From the NCBI RefSeq assembly GCF_014647975.1, contig NZ_BMQF01000007.1, positions 62,001 to 126,000 of the forward strand: a stretch of DNA of 64,000 bases, written 5' to 3'. This document shows positions 1 through 8,747 of this stretch, one piece after another (within the stretch, counting starts at the first letter, position 1; every line of letters begins with the position of its first letter). The position numbers and the translations under genes were made by a program. The notes beneath the pieces are model-generated. The model did not search any database. It saw nothing but the letters and a program-made list of their open reading frames with translations, and was not told where the DNA came from. The DNA is from Streptomyces fumigatiscleroticus (lineage in GTDB: Bacteria > Actinomycetota > Actinomycetes > Streptomycetales > Streptomycetaceae).

Positions 1-83
1 ACGACCTGCATCAACACGACCACGGCAAGGACGGCCAGCACGATCCACATGACCGGCCCACGGAAGTATCGCTTCACGTCCAT
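1..83 (-). CDS. ftsH: FtsH ATP-dependent zinc metalloprotease, N-terminal fragment
   Basis: Only the first 27 codons are inside the window; the gene runs off the left edge. Translation on the minus strand begins MDVKRYFRGPVMWIVLAVLA and is one hydrophobic segment, which matches the N-terminal membrane anchor of actinobacterial FtsH. FtsH is a membrane AAA+ zinc protease that removes damaged membrane proteins. The hpt and tilS genes directly upstream in the same direction form the usual actinobacterial tilS-hpt-ftsH neighbourhood, which supports the call. The catalytic domains are not visible. Confidence 0.85.
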   Translation of the reverse strand, partial: MDVKRYFRGPVMWIVLAVLAVVVLMQV

Positions 84-271
84 CCATACGGAGCGGTGCC
101 GCCCCGTCCCTCCTGCCATAGTGAGTTTGATAAAGGCTGTTCTTCGGACGGTACCCCAGCATTGTCACCTGAAGCTGCACGGGACGGCGGGCAATACCGT
201 CTACGCATGCTCCAACGGCGCGAGCGCCGCCGGGGTTCCCGGCCACCGTACGGCGCCCGGGGACGGGGCTC

Positions 272-832
272 TCAGCCGCCGTAGACGTGGGGCGCGAGCG
301 TACCGACGAACGGAAGGTTGCGGTACTTCTCGGCGTAGTCGAGGCCGTAGCCGACGACGAACTCGTTGGGGATGTCGAAGCCGACCCACTCCACGTCGAT
401 GGCGACCTTGGCGGCCTCGGGCTTGCGCAGCAGGGTGCACACCTTGAGGGAGGCGGGCTCGCGCGAGCCGAGGTTGGACAGCAGCCAGGACAGGGTCAGA
501 CCGGAGTCGATGATGTCCTCGACGATCAGGACGTGCCGGCCCTTGATGTCGGTGTCGAGGTCCTTCAGGATCCGTACCACACCCGAGGACTGGGTGCCGG
601 CGCCGTAGGAGGACACGGCCATCCAGTCCATGGTGACGGGGGTGGACAGGGACCGGGCGAGGTCGGCCATGACCATCACCGCGCCCTTGAGGACACCGAC
701 GATGAGCAGGTCCTTGCCCGCGTACTCCGCGTCGATCTTCGCGGCCAGCTCGGCCAGCTTGGCGTCGATCTCTTCCTTGGTGATGAGTACCTGCTGGAGG
801 TCGGCACCCATGTCTTTCGCGTCCACCCGCAT
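272..832 (-). CDS. hpt: Hypoxanthine phosphoribosyltransferase
   Basis: Purine salvage enzyme of the cytoplasm that joins hypoxanthine or guanine to PRPP, giving IMP or GMP. The 186-residue protein carries the type I PRPP-binding signature VLIVEDIIDSG at about residues 101-111 and the usual C-terminal GFDIPNEFVVGYGLDY segment. Length is normal for the family. The start chosen is the ATG giving MRVDAKDMG, which agrees with recalled Streptomyces homologues; an ATG at 811 (MGADLQQ) is also possible. It lies between tilS and ftsH in the same orientation. Confidence 0.95.
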   Translation of the reverse strand: MRVDAKDMGADLQQVLITKEEIDAKLAELAAKIDAEYAGKDLLIVGVLKGAVMVMADLARSLSTPVTMDWMAVSSYGAGTQSSGVVRILKDLDTDIKGRHVLIVEDIIDSGLTLSWLLSNLGSREPASLKVCTLLRKPEAAKVAIDVEWVGFDIPNEFVVGYGLDYAEKYRNLPFVGTLAPHVYGG

Positions 833-957
833 CACTTTCGGTCGTCCCGCACTGGCGGCACGGCTGACCGGCCCTCCCGCCGCCGGGGGGCCGGGCGCCT
901 CCCCGGACGGGCGGCCCGCCCGGAGGGAGACCGGACACGTCCCGCGGAGGACGTTTC

Positions 958-2112
958 TCAGCCTTGCCGAATCACCAGTCTGCCACCCTGCCGCCGGACG
1001 ACGACCTTGCCGGGGAGGTTGATGGCCTTCTGGCCGCGCCAGCCGGTGATCAGCCGGTCGACTTCCTCGATGTGACGGGCGAACAGGGAACCGGCCGGGG
1101 CGCCCGCCTCGACGGCGGCGCGGCGCAGCACGCGGCGGCGTACGGCGGGCGGCAGGACGTGCAGCTTGGCGCAGTCCAGGAGGCCGGCGGAATCCCGGAC
1201 GCCGGCCTCGGCGTGCCGGGCCCAGGCGTCGAGGGCGTCGGCGTCGTCGCGGGAGAGCTGGGCCGTACGGGCGAGAGCCTCGACGACGCCCTTGCCGAGG
1301 GCCTTCTCCAGGGCGGGCAGTCCCTCGTGGCGCAGACGGGAGCGGGTGTAGGCCGGGTCGGTGTTGTGCGGGTCGTCCCAGACGGGGAGGGACTGGACCA
1401 TGCAGGCCTTGCGGGCGGTGTGCCGGTCGAGCTGGAGAAAGGGGCGGCGGTAGCGGCCGCCGGCCCCCGAGACCGCGGCCATGCCGGACAGGGAGCGGAT
1501 GCCGGAGCCGCGGGCGAGGCCGAGCAGGACGGTCTCGGCCTGGTCGTCGCGGGTGTGCCCGAGCAGGACGGCGGTGGCGCCGTGGCGGTCGGCGACGGCG
1601 TCGAGGGCGGCGTAGCGGGCGTCGCGGGCGGCGTTCTCGGGTCCGCCCTCGCGGCCGACGCTGACGGCGACGGACTCCACGGGGTCCAGACCGAGGGCGC
1701 GCAGCCGGGTGGCGACCTCGTCGGCGCGCAGGTCGGAGCCGGGCTGGAGGCCGTGGTCGACGGTGACGCCGCCGGCCCGGACGCCGAGCTTGGGGGCCTC
1801 GAAGGCGAGGGCGGAGGCGAGCGCCATGGAGTCGGCGCCGCCGGAGCAGGCCACGAGCACGAGGGGCGGCGCCGGGCGCTCGTACGGCGCGGGCCCGGGA
1901 GCATGGGTCTCGCCGGGGGACTGCCGGTCGGGGTGGGCATCACGCCCGCCGTGCTCGCCCTGCACCGGCCCCGGCATGGAGAGCGCGGAGAGACCGGCGA
2001 ACGCGGTGGTGGCGGCGTCGGTGCCCTGCGGGGCGGTCCGTTCGGTGAGGATGTCGTTCAGGGCGCGGCGGACCGCCAGACGTATCGCCGCGACCGCAGG
2101 ATGGGGACCCAT
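958..2112 (-). CDS. tilS: tRNA(Ile)-lysidine synthase
   Basis: Modifies C34 of tRNA-Ile (CAU) to lysidine, using ATP and lysine, so that it reads AUA. The N-type ATP pyrophosphatase P-loop CSGGADS is at about residues 89-95, followed by the GGVTVDHGLQPGS and GHTRDDQAETVLLGL segments typical of TilS. The protein is 384 aa. About 40 residues before the P-loop (roughly 45-80) are low-complexity and probably disordered. A good Shine-Dalgarno sequence (GAAGGGAA) precedes the ATG. It sits upstream of hpt on the same strand. Confidence 0.93.
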   Translation of the reverse strand: MGPHPAVAAIRLAVRRALNDILTERTAPQGTDAATTAFAGLSALSMPGPVQGEHGGRDAHPDRQSPGETHAPGPAPYERPAPPLVLVACSGGADSMALASALAFEAPKLGVRAGGVTVDHGLQPGSDLRADEVATRLRALGLDPVESVAVSVGREGGPENAARDARYAALDAVADRHGATAVLLGHTRDDQAETVLLGLARGSGIRSLSGMAAVSGAGGRYRRPFLQLDRHTARKACMVQSLPVWDDPHNTDPAYTRSRLRHEGLPALEKALGKGVVEALARTAQLSRDDADALDAWARHAEAGVRDSAGLLDCAKLHVLPPAVRRRVLRRAAVEAGAPAGSLFARHIEEVDRLITGWRGQKAINLPGKVVVRRQGGRLVIRQG

Positions 2113-2308
2113 GTCCGGTTCCCTTCATGAAGTTTTTTTCGGGGGGGTGGGCTCGAGTACGGTCACTCAGAGTGCCTAGATGGTGACAGAAACGCGCCGT
2201 TCCCCGAGCATCGCACGCCTACCCATGGCTCACGGTCCCTCGGACGGGTGATTGCAGGGGCGTTCGCCTGCCGTGGGCACCCTTCGTTTCACGACCTTCG
2301 CACGGCGT

Positions 2309-3448
2309 TCACGCCTCGGGCCTGCGGTGCACCCGTGCGATCCAGTCCGCCGGTTTGGCGATCTCCGACTTGGTGGGAAGGGTGTTGGGCGAGGTCCACA
2401 CCCGGTTGAAGCCCTCGATGCCGACCTCGTCGACGACGGCCCGTACGAAGCGTTCGCCGTCCCGGTACTGCCTCAGCTTGGCGTCCAGGCCGAGCAGCTT
2501 GCGCAGGGCGAGGTCCAGCCGGGAGGCGCCCTTGGCGCGGCGCTGCTGGAACTTCTCGCGGATCTCGGCGACGGTCGGGACGACCTCGGGGCCGACGCCG
2601 TCCATGACGAAGTCCGCGTGGCCCTCCAGCAGGGACATCACGGCGGTGAGACGGCCGAGGATCTCCCGCTGGGCCGGTGTCTGCACCAGTTCGACCAGGG
2701 AACGCCCACCGTCGTCCTCCTCGCCCTCGGGCCGGCCGCCGGCGAGGCTCTGGGCGGCCTCGCGGATGCGTTCCAGCACGGTCATGGGGTCGACGTCGGT
2801 CTCCCCCAGGAAGGACTGGATCTCGCTCTCCAGGTGGTCCCGCAGCCAGGGCACGGCCGTGAACTGGGTGCGGTGCGTCTCCTCGTGGAGGCAGACCCAG
2901 AGGCGGAAGTCATGGGGGTCCACGTCCAGTTCACGTTCGACGTGGACGATGTTGGGGGCGACGAGCAGCAGCCGGCCGCCGCCACTCGGTGAGTCGGCAG
3001 GGCCGCCGGCCGGGAGGTCGCGGGTGGCGGGGGCGAAGGTCTCGTACTGGCCCAGGACACGGGAGGCCAGGAAGGACAGCAGCATGCCGAGCTCGACGCC
3101 GGTGACCTTGCCGCCGACGGCGCCGAGGACCGCGCCGCCGGGGGTGTGGCTGCGCCTTTCCTGCATCTTCTCCAGCAGGGGTTTGAGGATCTCCCGGAAC
3201 CCGGCGACGTTCGCCCGGACCCAGCCGGGGCGGTCGACGACGAGGACCGGGGTGTCGTGGACCTCCTCGGTGACCATGCGGGTGAAGCCCCGCACGTGTT
3301 CCTCCGAGGCCTTGGCGTGCCGGCGCAGTTCCGCGACGACGGCCCGGGCCTCGTCGCGGCTCACCTCGGGGCCCGGCCGTACGAGCCGGGTCGCGGTCGC
3401 CACCGCGAGATTCCAGTCGACCATCTCCGCACCACCGATGCTCGTCAT
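2309..3448 (-). CDS. DUF2342 / zinc-dependent metalloprotease family protein
   Basis: 379-aa protein of the actinobacterial DUF2342 family (often called 'coenzyme F420 biosynthesis associated' or zinc-dependent metalloprotease). The zinc signature HEETH lies at residues 188-192 in LWVCLHEETHRTQF, so a metallopeptidase-like active site is present. Its substrate is unknown to me. The first ATG (MTSIGGAEMVDW) lacks a Shine-Dalgarno sequence but has TACGGT six bases upstream, so the mRNA may be leaderless; MVDW at 3424 is the alternative start. It is head-to-tail with dacB upstream and tilS downstream. Confidence 0.8.
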   Translation of the reverse strand: MTSIGGAEMVDWNLAVATATRLVRPGPEVSRDEARAVVAELRRHAKASEEHVRGFTRMVTEEVHDTPVLVVDRPGWVRANVAGFREILKPLLEKMQERRSHTPGGAVLGAVGGKVTGVELGMLLSFLASRVLGQYETFAPATRDLPAGGPADSPSGGGRLLLVAPNIVHVERELDVDPHDFRLWVCLHEETHRTQFTAVPWLRDHLESEIQSFLGETDVDPMTVLERIREAAQSLAGGRPEGEEDDGGRSLVELVQTPAQREILGRLTAVMSLLEGHADFVMDGVGPEVVPTVAEIREKFQQRRAKGASRLDLALRKLLGLDAKLRQYRDGERFVRAVVDEVGIEGFNRVWTSPNTLPTKSEIAKPADWIARVHRRPEA

Positions 3449-3452
3449 GCGT

Positions 3453-3478
3453 CAACCGTACGTGAGTACGTGCGGTTG
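3453..3478 (-). promoter_or_regulatory. Putative leaderless promoter and imperfect palindrome of the DUF2342 gene
   Basis: On the minus strand the start ATG is preceded by TACGGTTGACGC, giving a -10-like TACGGT six bases before the ATG. The same block forms an inverted repeat with arms CAACCGTACGT and ACGTGCGGTTG (one G-T mismatch) around a 4-bp spacer. A palindrome over a -10 element suggests a repressor site. No clear -35 hexamer is visible. The regulator is unknown. Confidence 0.45.
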
Positions 3479-3564
3479 GGGCAGGCCGTGGAGGACCGGC
3501 GGGGCCCGGTCCCGGTCGGCGGGGTGCCGGGCGGGGTGCGTGTGGTTCCCGCGCCCCCGCGGGC

Positions 3565-5166
3565 TCAGCCGCAGCCGCAGGACGCCAGGGCGGAGGCGGT
3601 CCGGTCCAGCGCCGACTGGGCCGCCATGGGGTCGGTGGTCCCGGAGGCCAGGAAGGCGAACGCCAGCAGCCGGCCGTCCTGGTCGACGACCGTGCCCGCC
3701 AGGGTGTTCACGCCGGTGAGGGTGCCCGTCTTGGCCCGGACGACACCGGCTGCTCCGTCCGTGTAGCGGCTGCTGAGCGTGCCGGTGAAGCCGGCGACCG
3801 GCAGGCCGGTGAGGACCGCGCGGAGTTCGGGGTGGGCCCTCTCGCCCGCCTCGGCCAGCAGGGCGGTGAGCAGGCCGGCGGTGAGCCGGTCCGCGCGGTC
3901 GAGCCCGCTGCCGTCCTGGAACACGGCGCCCTCGGTGGGCAGTCCGAGCTGTTCCAGCCGGGCTTCGACGGCGGCCGCGGCGCCGTCGAAGTCGGCGGGT
4001 TTCCCGGTGGCGACGGCGGTGTGGCGGGCGAGGGCCTCCGCGAGGTCGTTGTCGCTGTTGGTCAGCATGCGTTCGACCAGGGCGGACAGCGGGGGTGAGG
4101 AGACGGTGGCGAGGGTGGCGGCGCGGGCGGTGGCCTTGGAGGGGCCGGGAGCGGTGGTCCTGATGCCGTGGTCCGCCAGCAGCGCGGCGAAGGTGCGGGC
4201 TGCGTCGGCCGCGGGGTCGGCCGCCCGCGGGGCGGGCCCGCTGGTGGAGTCGTCGGTGCGGGCCTCGTCGGTCATCAGGGCGCTGACGGGGGCGAGGTTG
4301 TCGTTGACTCCGATCGGGTGCATTTCGTCCCCGGCGTACAGGGTGGTGTCGTACGACAGGGTCACCTGCTCCAGGCCCCGCTTCTTCAGGGCCGCGGCCG
4401 TCCGGTCGGCCAGGTCGCGCAGGCTCGCCGAGCCGTCGGAGCGCTTGCGGGCCGTGAGCGTCGGGTCGCCGCCGCCGACCAGGACGAGTTCGCCGGTGTC
4501 GGGTTCCAGGGCGGCGCGGGTGGTGAGGCGGTGGTCGGGGCCGAGCGCGGTCAGGGCGGCGACGGCGGTGGCCAGCTTGGTGGTGGAGGCGGGGGTCAGG
4601 GCGTCGTCGGCGCCGGCGGCGTAGAGGCGTGCGCCGGTGGCCACGTCCACGACCACCGCCGCGTGGTGCGAGCCGAGCGCGGCGTCGTCCAGGAGCGGTT
4701 CCACGAGGCCGGCGACCGCCTCGCGGTCCGGTGCCCTCCCGGCCGGCGCGGACTTCCCGGCGCCGCCGAGACCGGCCAGCACGGAGACGGCGCTGGGGGC
4801 GGGCCGCGGCGTACCGGCGGTCGTCCGTCCCGTACGACCGTGATCTGCGCCACCCGTGCGTTCCAGGGCGGCGGCCCGGTCCCGCTCGGCCGTACGCTGA
4901 CCGGTGGAGTCCCAGGGACCGGCGGCGGTCACCACACCGGCGGCGAGCGCCAGTCCGGCCGTGGCGGCTGTCGCGGTGTACTGCCAGCTCCATCCGGGCT
5001 TCGGCTTCGTGACCCGCGTGAGCTGCGGTTTCGCGGCCTGCACGAGCCGCGCGACCCGCGGCCGGGCGGCAGCTGCGGCCCGGGCCAGACGCGGTCGTAC
5101 GGCGCCCGCGAGCCGCGCAACATGCGGTCCCGCGGCCCGCCAAGGCCTCAGTTCGACCACGACCAC
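3565..5166 (-). CDS. dacB: D-alanyl-D-alanine carboxypeptidase / endopeptidase (PBP4, DacB family)
   Basis: Cell-wall enzyme of peptidase family S13 that trims D-Ala from peptidoglycan stem peptides. Penicillin-binding motifs are visible: SxxK as ASTTK (about residues 193-197), SxN as NSDND, and KTG as RAKTGTLTG near the C-terminus. A single membrane segment (WQYTATAATAGLALAAG, about 61-80) follows an Arg/Ala-rich cytoplasmic tail made of loosely repeated RPRLAR / RPRVAR / KPQLTR units. The protein is therefore a type II membrane-anchored enzyme. Start is GTG at 5166 (or 5160) behind AAAGGGG. It is divergent from ppa. Confidence 0.9.
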   Translation of the reverse strand: MVVVELRPWRAAGPHVARLAGAVRPRLARAAAAARPRVARLVQAAKPQLTRVTKPKPGWSWQYTATAATAGLALAAGVVTAAGPWDSTGQRTAERDRAAALERTGGADHGRTGRTTAGTPRPAPSAVSVLAGLGGAGKSAPAGRAPDREAVAGLVEPLLDDAALGSHHAAVVVDVATGARLYAAGADDALTPASTTKLATAVAALTALGPDHRLTTRAALEPDTGELVLVGGGDPTLTARKRSDGSASLRDLADRTAAALKKRGLEQVTLSYDTTLYAGDEMHPIGVNDNLAPVSALMTDEARTDDSTSGPAPRAADPAADAARTFAALLADHGIRTTAPGPSKATARAATLATVSSPPLSALVERMLTNSDNDLAEALARHTAVATGKPADFDGAAAAVEARLEQLGLPTEGAVFQDGSGLDRADRLTAGLLTALLAEAGERAHPELRAVLTGLPVAGFTGTLSSRYTDGAAGVVRAKTGTLTGVNTLAGTVVDQDGRLLAFAFLASGTTDPMAAQSALDRTASALASCGCG

Positions 5167-5246
5167 CCAGCCCCTTTCGCGATCACACACCTGCGTGAGG
5201 GACACTTAATCACCAGAACTATGTGCTGATCATGGAGGAGCCACCG

Positions 5247-5738
5247 GTGGAGTTCGACGTCACGATCGAGATCCCGAAGGGTTCGCGGAACAAGTACGAG
5301 GTGGATCACGAGACGGGTCGGATCCGCCTGGACCGTCGACTCTTCACCTCGACCGCCTACCCGACCGACTACGGCTTCGTCGAGAACACCCTCGGCGAGG
5401 ACGGCGACCCGCTTGACGCGCTGGTCATCCTGGACGAGCCGACCTTCCCGGGCTGCCTGATCCGCTGCCGCGCGATCGGCATGTTCCGGATGACCGACGA
5501 GGCCGGCGGCGACGACAAGCTGCTGTGCGTGCCGTCGACGGACCCGCGCGTGGAGCACCTGCGGGACATCCACCACGTCTCGGAGTTCGACCGCCTGGAG
5601 ATCCAGCACTTCTTCGAGGTCTACAAGGACCTGGAGCCCGGCAAGTCCGTCGAGGGCGCCAACTGGGTCGGCCGCTCGGACGCCGAGGCCGAGATCGAGC
5701 GTTCCTACAAGCGCTTCAAGGAGCAGGGCGGCCACTGA
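5247..5738 (+). CDS. ppa: Inorganic pyrophosphatase (family I)
   Basis: Soluble Mg-dependent pyrophosphatase that hydrolyses PPi to two phosphates and pulls biosynthetic reactions forward. The 163-aa protein has the family I signature EDGDPLDALV with its three metal-binding aspartates, and the conserved YPTDYGFVENT segment. The GTG at 5247 was chosen because GGAGGAG ends six bases before it; the upstream in-frame ATG at 5232 overlaps that ribosome-binding site. A membrane H+-translocating pyrophosphatase is also encoded in this window (42.9 kb), so the strain has both PPi-consuming routes. Confidence 0.96.
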   Translation: MEFDVTIEIPKGSRNKYEVDHETGRIRLDRRLFTSTAYPTDYGFVENTLGEDGDPLDALVILDEPTFPGCLIRCRAIGMFRMTDEAGGDDKLLCVPSTDPRVEHLRDIHHVSEFDRLEIQHFFEVYKDLEPGKSVEGANWVGRSDAEAEIERSYKRFKEQGGH

Positions 5739-5760
5739 GCCCCCTGTCACGCGAGTCCTC

Positions 5761-5794
5761 ACCCGGGCCGCACGCGTCTGCGTGCGGCCCGGGT
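5761..5794 (+). terminator. Hairpin terminator after ppa
   Basis: Perfect 15-bp stem (ACCCGGGCCGCACGC and its complement) with a GTCT loop, followed by GTGTTT. It starts 22 bases after the ppa stop codon. Confidence 0.8.
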
Positions 5795-5854
5795 GTGTTT
5801 GGCTGCGCATACTGAGGGTTACTGGAGGGGTGTCGCACAGGGAGCGTTGCACAG

Positions 5855-7588
5855 GTGGCGGAAGTGGAGGGCACGCAGGCGGAGGACACCGGAGCGGAGG
5901 ACCGCAAGCCGCAGTCGGACGAGGCCAGGAGCGCCTTCCGGCCGCCGGCCGGGGTCGCGGCACCGGGCGAGGGCGAGTCGCAGACGACCTCCGAGTTCAC
6001 GATCCCCCAGGGTCTGGCCGTGCTGAGGGCCGGGACGGAGTCCGAGACGACGTCCGAGTTCGCCCTGCCGGAGGGGTTCGGTGTCCCGCAGACGCCGTCC
6101 GCCGAGCAGGAGGGGTCGGCGTTCACCCCGCCGAGCACGTACAGCGCCCAGAACGCCCCGCCGGTCTTCACTCCCCCGTCCGGCTTTCCCACGGTCGGTC
6201 TGGCCAAGCACGTGCCCTGGCAGGACCGGATGCGCACGATGCTGCGCATGCCGGTGGCGGAACGGCCCGCGCTGGAGCCGGTGCAGCGGCCCGACGAGAC
6301 CGGTCCCGCCGTGCCGCGGGTGCTGGATCTGACCCTGCGTATCGGAGAGCTGCTGCTGGCGGGCGGTGAGGGCGCCGAGGACGTGGAGGCGGCGATGTTC
6401 GCCGTGTGCCGCTCCTACGGCCTTGACCGCTGCGAGCCCAACGTCACCTTCACGCTGCTGTCGATCTCCTACCAGCCGTCCCTCGTCGACGACCCGGTCA
6501 CCGCGTCCCGGACGGTGCGCCGCCGGGTGCCCGACTACACCCGGCTGGCGGCGGTGTACCAGCTGGTGGACGACTTCAGCGACCCGGAGTCGCAGATCTC
6601 CCTGGAGGAGGCCTACCGGCGGCTGGCGGAGATCCGCCGCAACCGGCACCCGTATCCGACCTGGGCGCTGAACGCGGCGAGCGGGCTGCTGGCGGGGGCG
6701 GCCTCGCTGCTGGTCGGCGGTGATCCGATCGTGTTCGTCGCCGCCGCGCTGGGCGCGATGCTCGGCGACCGGCTGGCGTGGCTCTGCGCGGGGCGCGGGC
6801 TGCCGGAGTTCTACCAGTTCACGGTGGCCGCGATGCCGCCGGCCGCGCTCGGTGTCGCGCTCAACCTGGCGCACGTGGACGTGAAGTCGTCCGCGGTCAT
6901 CACCGGTGGGCTGTTCGCGCTGCTGCCCGGGCGGGCGCTGGTGGCGGGCGTGCAGGACGGCCTGACCGGCTTCTACATCACCGCCTCCGCGCGCCTGCTG
7001 GAGGTCATGTACTTCTTCGTGGGCATCGTCGTCGGGGTGCTGGTGGTGCTGTACCTCGGCGTGCAGGTGGGCGCCAAGCTCAATCCGGACGCGGCCCTGG
7101 GCGGCACCGGGCAGCCTCTGGTCCAGCTGGTGGCGTCGATGCTGCTGTCGCTGACCTTCGCGGTGCTGCTCCAGCAGGAACGATCCACCGTCCTGCTGGT
7201 GACCCTGAACGGCGGTGTCGCCTGGGCGGTGTACGGCGCGATGCACTACACGGGCGGTTTCTCGCCGGTGGCCTCCACGGCCGTGGCGGCGGGTCTTGTC
7301 GGCCTGTTCGGGCAGTTGCTGTCGCGCTACCGGTTCGCGTCGGCGCTGCCGTACACGACGGCCGCGATCGGGCCGCTGCTGCCCGGTTCCGCGACCTACT
7401 TCGGGCTGCTGGCGATCGCGCAGAGCGAGGTCGACCGGGGGCTGGTGTCGCTGACCAAGGCGGTCGCGCTCGCCATGGCCATCGCGATCGGCGTGAATCT
7501 GGGCTCGGAGGTCTCGCGGCTGCTGCTGCGGGTGCCGGGCGGGGCCGCCGAGACACGCCGGGCGGCGAAGCGGACCCGGGGGTTCTGA
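5855..7588 (+). CDS. Threonine/serine exporter family membrane protein (ThrE type)
   Basis: 577-aa integral membrane protein of the ThrE/ThrP family. A cytoplasmic domain (about 145-270, starting RVLDLTLRIGELLLAGGEGAEDVEAA) with the conserved ThrE N-terminal pattern is followed by about ten hydrophobic segments to residue 570, consistent with fused ThrE and ThrE_2 modules. The first 115 residues are acidic and disordered and contain five degenerate copies of an FxxPxG motif (see findings). The start is GTG at 5855. Known members export threonine and serine; the substrate here is inferred. It is convergent with the DedA gene, with only 23 bp between stops. Confidence 0.85.
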   Translation: MAEVEGTQAEDTGAEDRKPQSDEARSAFRPPAGVAAPGEGESQTTSEFTIPQGLAVLRAGTESETTSEFALPEGFGVPQTPSAEQEGSAFTPPSTYSAQNAPPVFTPPSGFPTVGLAKHVPWQDRMRTMLRMPVAERPALEPVQRPDETGPAVPRVLDLTLRIGELLLAGGEGAEDVEAAMFAVCRSYGLDRCEPNVTFTLLSISYQPSLVDDPVTASRTVRRRVPDYTRLAAVYQLVDDFSDPESQISLEEAYRRLAEIRRNRHPYPTWALNAASGLLAGAASLLVGGDPIVFVAAALGAMLGDRLAWLCAGRGLPEFYQFTVAAMPPAALGVALNLAHVDVKSSAVITGGLFALLPGRALVAGVQDGLTGFYITASARLLEVMYFFVGIVVGVLVVLYLGVQVGAKLNPDAALGGTGQPLVQLVASMLLSLTFAVLLQQERSTVLLVTLNGGVAWAVYGAMHYTGGFSPVASTAVAAGLVGLFGQLLSRYRFASALPYTTAAIGPLLPGSATYFGLLAIAQSEVDRGLVSLTKAVALAMAIAIGVNLGSEVSRLLLRVPGGAAETRRAAKRTRGF

Positions 7589-7611
7589 ACGGCCCTCGGG
7601 CCCGCTGCGGC

Positions 7612-8604
7612 TCAGTACCCCTGGTCGTGGGGGTACTGCCGGTCCTGCTGCGGGGTTCCGTACGGCTGCTGCGGGTAGCCCTGGGGGTGCTGCTGGGGGT
7701 ACTGCCCGCCGTAGGGCTGCCGCGCCTGGCCGTAGTACTGGTCCTGGTCGGAGCCGTACGGCTGCTGCTGCGGGCGGCCGTAGTGCTGGTCGCTGCCGTA
7801 GTGCTGGTCGCTGCCGTAGGGCTGGTTGCCGTAGGGCTGCTGCTGGGGCTGGGACGGGGGCTGCTGGTACTGGCTCTGCTGCGGGGCCGGGGGGATGCGG
7901 CGCAGCTGGGTGGTGGCGTCGTCCATGACCGGCGGCTGCGTCGGGTGCCGGTCGTCGGGGCGGGCGGGCTCCGGCGGGTTCTTCCTGCTCTGGGAGCGGG
8001 CCCGCAGGAACTCGATCGCGATCGGGACGACGGAGACGAGGACGATCAGGATGAGGATCGCCTCGATGTTGTCCTTGACGAAGTCGATCTTGCCCAGCCA
8101 GGAGCCGAGCAGGGTCACGCCCGCGCCCCACAGGACGCCGCCGACGACGTTGAAGGTCAGGAATGAGCGGTAGCGCATGCCGCTGACCCCGGCGATGATC
8201 GGCGTGAACGTGCGCACGATGGGCACGAAGCGGGCCAGGACCAGGGACTTCGGGCCGTACTTCTCGAAGAACTCGTGCGCCTTGGTGACGTTCTCCTGCT
8301 TGAACAGGCGTGAGTCGGGCCGGTTGAACAGGGACGGCCCGACCTTCCTGCCGAACATGTAGCCCGCCTGGTCGCCCAGGACCGCGGCGAGGCAGATCAG
8401 CGCGATCGCCGCCCACAGGGGGAAGTCGAGCTGGTCGGAGGTGATGAGCAGGCCGGTGGTGAACAGCAGGGAGTCGCCCGGCAGGAAGAAGCCGATGAGC
8501 AGGCCCGACTCCGCGAAGACGATGAGGAGCAGGCCCCAGATGCCGAACGTGTCGAGAAGGTAGTTCGGATCCAGCCAGCTCGGGCCGAGGGCAAGCGTCG
8601 TCAC
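7612..8604 (-). CDS. DedA family membrane protein with Gln/Tyr/Pro-rich tail
   Basis: 330-aa protein. Residues 1-205 are a DedA/VTT domain (pattern ESGLLIGFFLPGDSLLF, then RFVPIVRTFTPIIAGVSGM with the conserved Arg residues), a family linked to lipid scrambling and proton-motive-force homeostasis. Residues 210-330 are a low-complexity cytoplasmic tail rich in Q, Y, P and G with tandem YGSDQH units. The GTG start follows AGGAG by nine bases. Tail repeats look expandable. Biochemical activity of this member is not known to me. Confidence 0.88.
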   Translation of the reverse strand: MTTLALGPSWLDPNYLLDTFGIWGLLLIVFAESGLLIGFFLPGDSLLFTTGLLITSDQLDFPLWAAIALICLAAVLGDQAGYMFGRKVGPSLFNRPDSRLFKQENVTKAHEFFEKYGPKSLVLARFVPIVRTFTPIIAGVSGMRYRSFLTFNVVGGVLWGAGVTLLGSWLGKIDFVKDNIEAILILIVLVSVVPIAIEFLRARSQSRKNPPEPARPDDRHPTQPPVMDDATTQLRRIPPAPQQSQYQQPPSQPQQQPYGNQPYGSDQHYGSDQHYGRPQQQPYGSDQDQYYGQARQPYGGQYPQQHPQGYPQQPYGTPQQDRQYPHDQGY

Positions 8605-8747
8605 GGTTCCGGGCTCCTGAGGGGGTGGATGGGTACGGCGTCGGGATACGGCCGCACAAAGCTATCAACGCCTTGTGCCCACCCCAGGTTCCACCGGTGC
8701 CACGGGGACGGCCTGTGACCTTCCTCGGCCCGAGCTGTGAACGCCGG

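Noticed and set aside
2113..2308. T-run (seven T) near 2136 considered as a terminator.
   Set aside because: No stem precedes it on the plus strand, and no plus-strand gene ends there.
3452..5143. Long Arg/Gly/Pro-rich ORF on the same strand as dacB.
   Set aside because: It is a shifted frame of dacB, whose frame shows all three penicillin-binding motifs; high GC produces such shadows.
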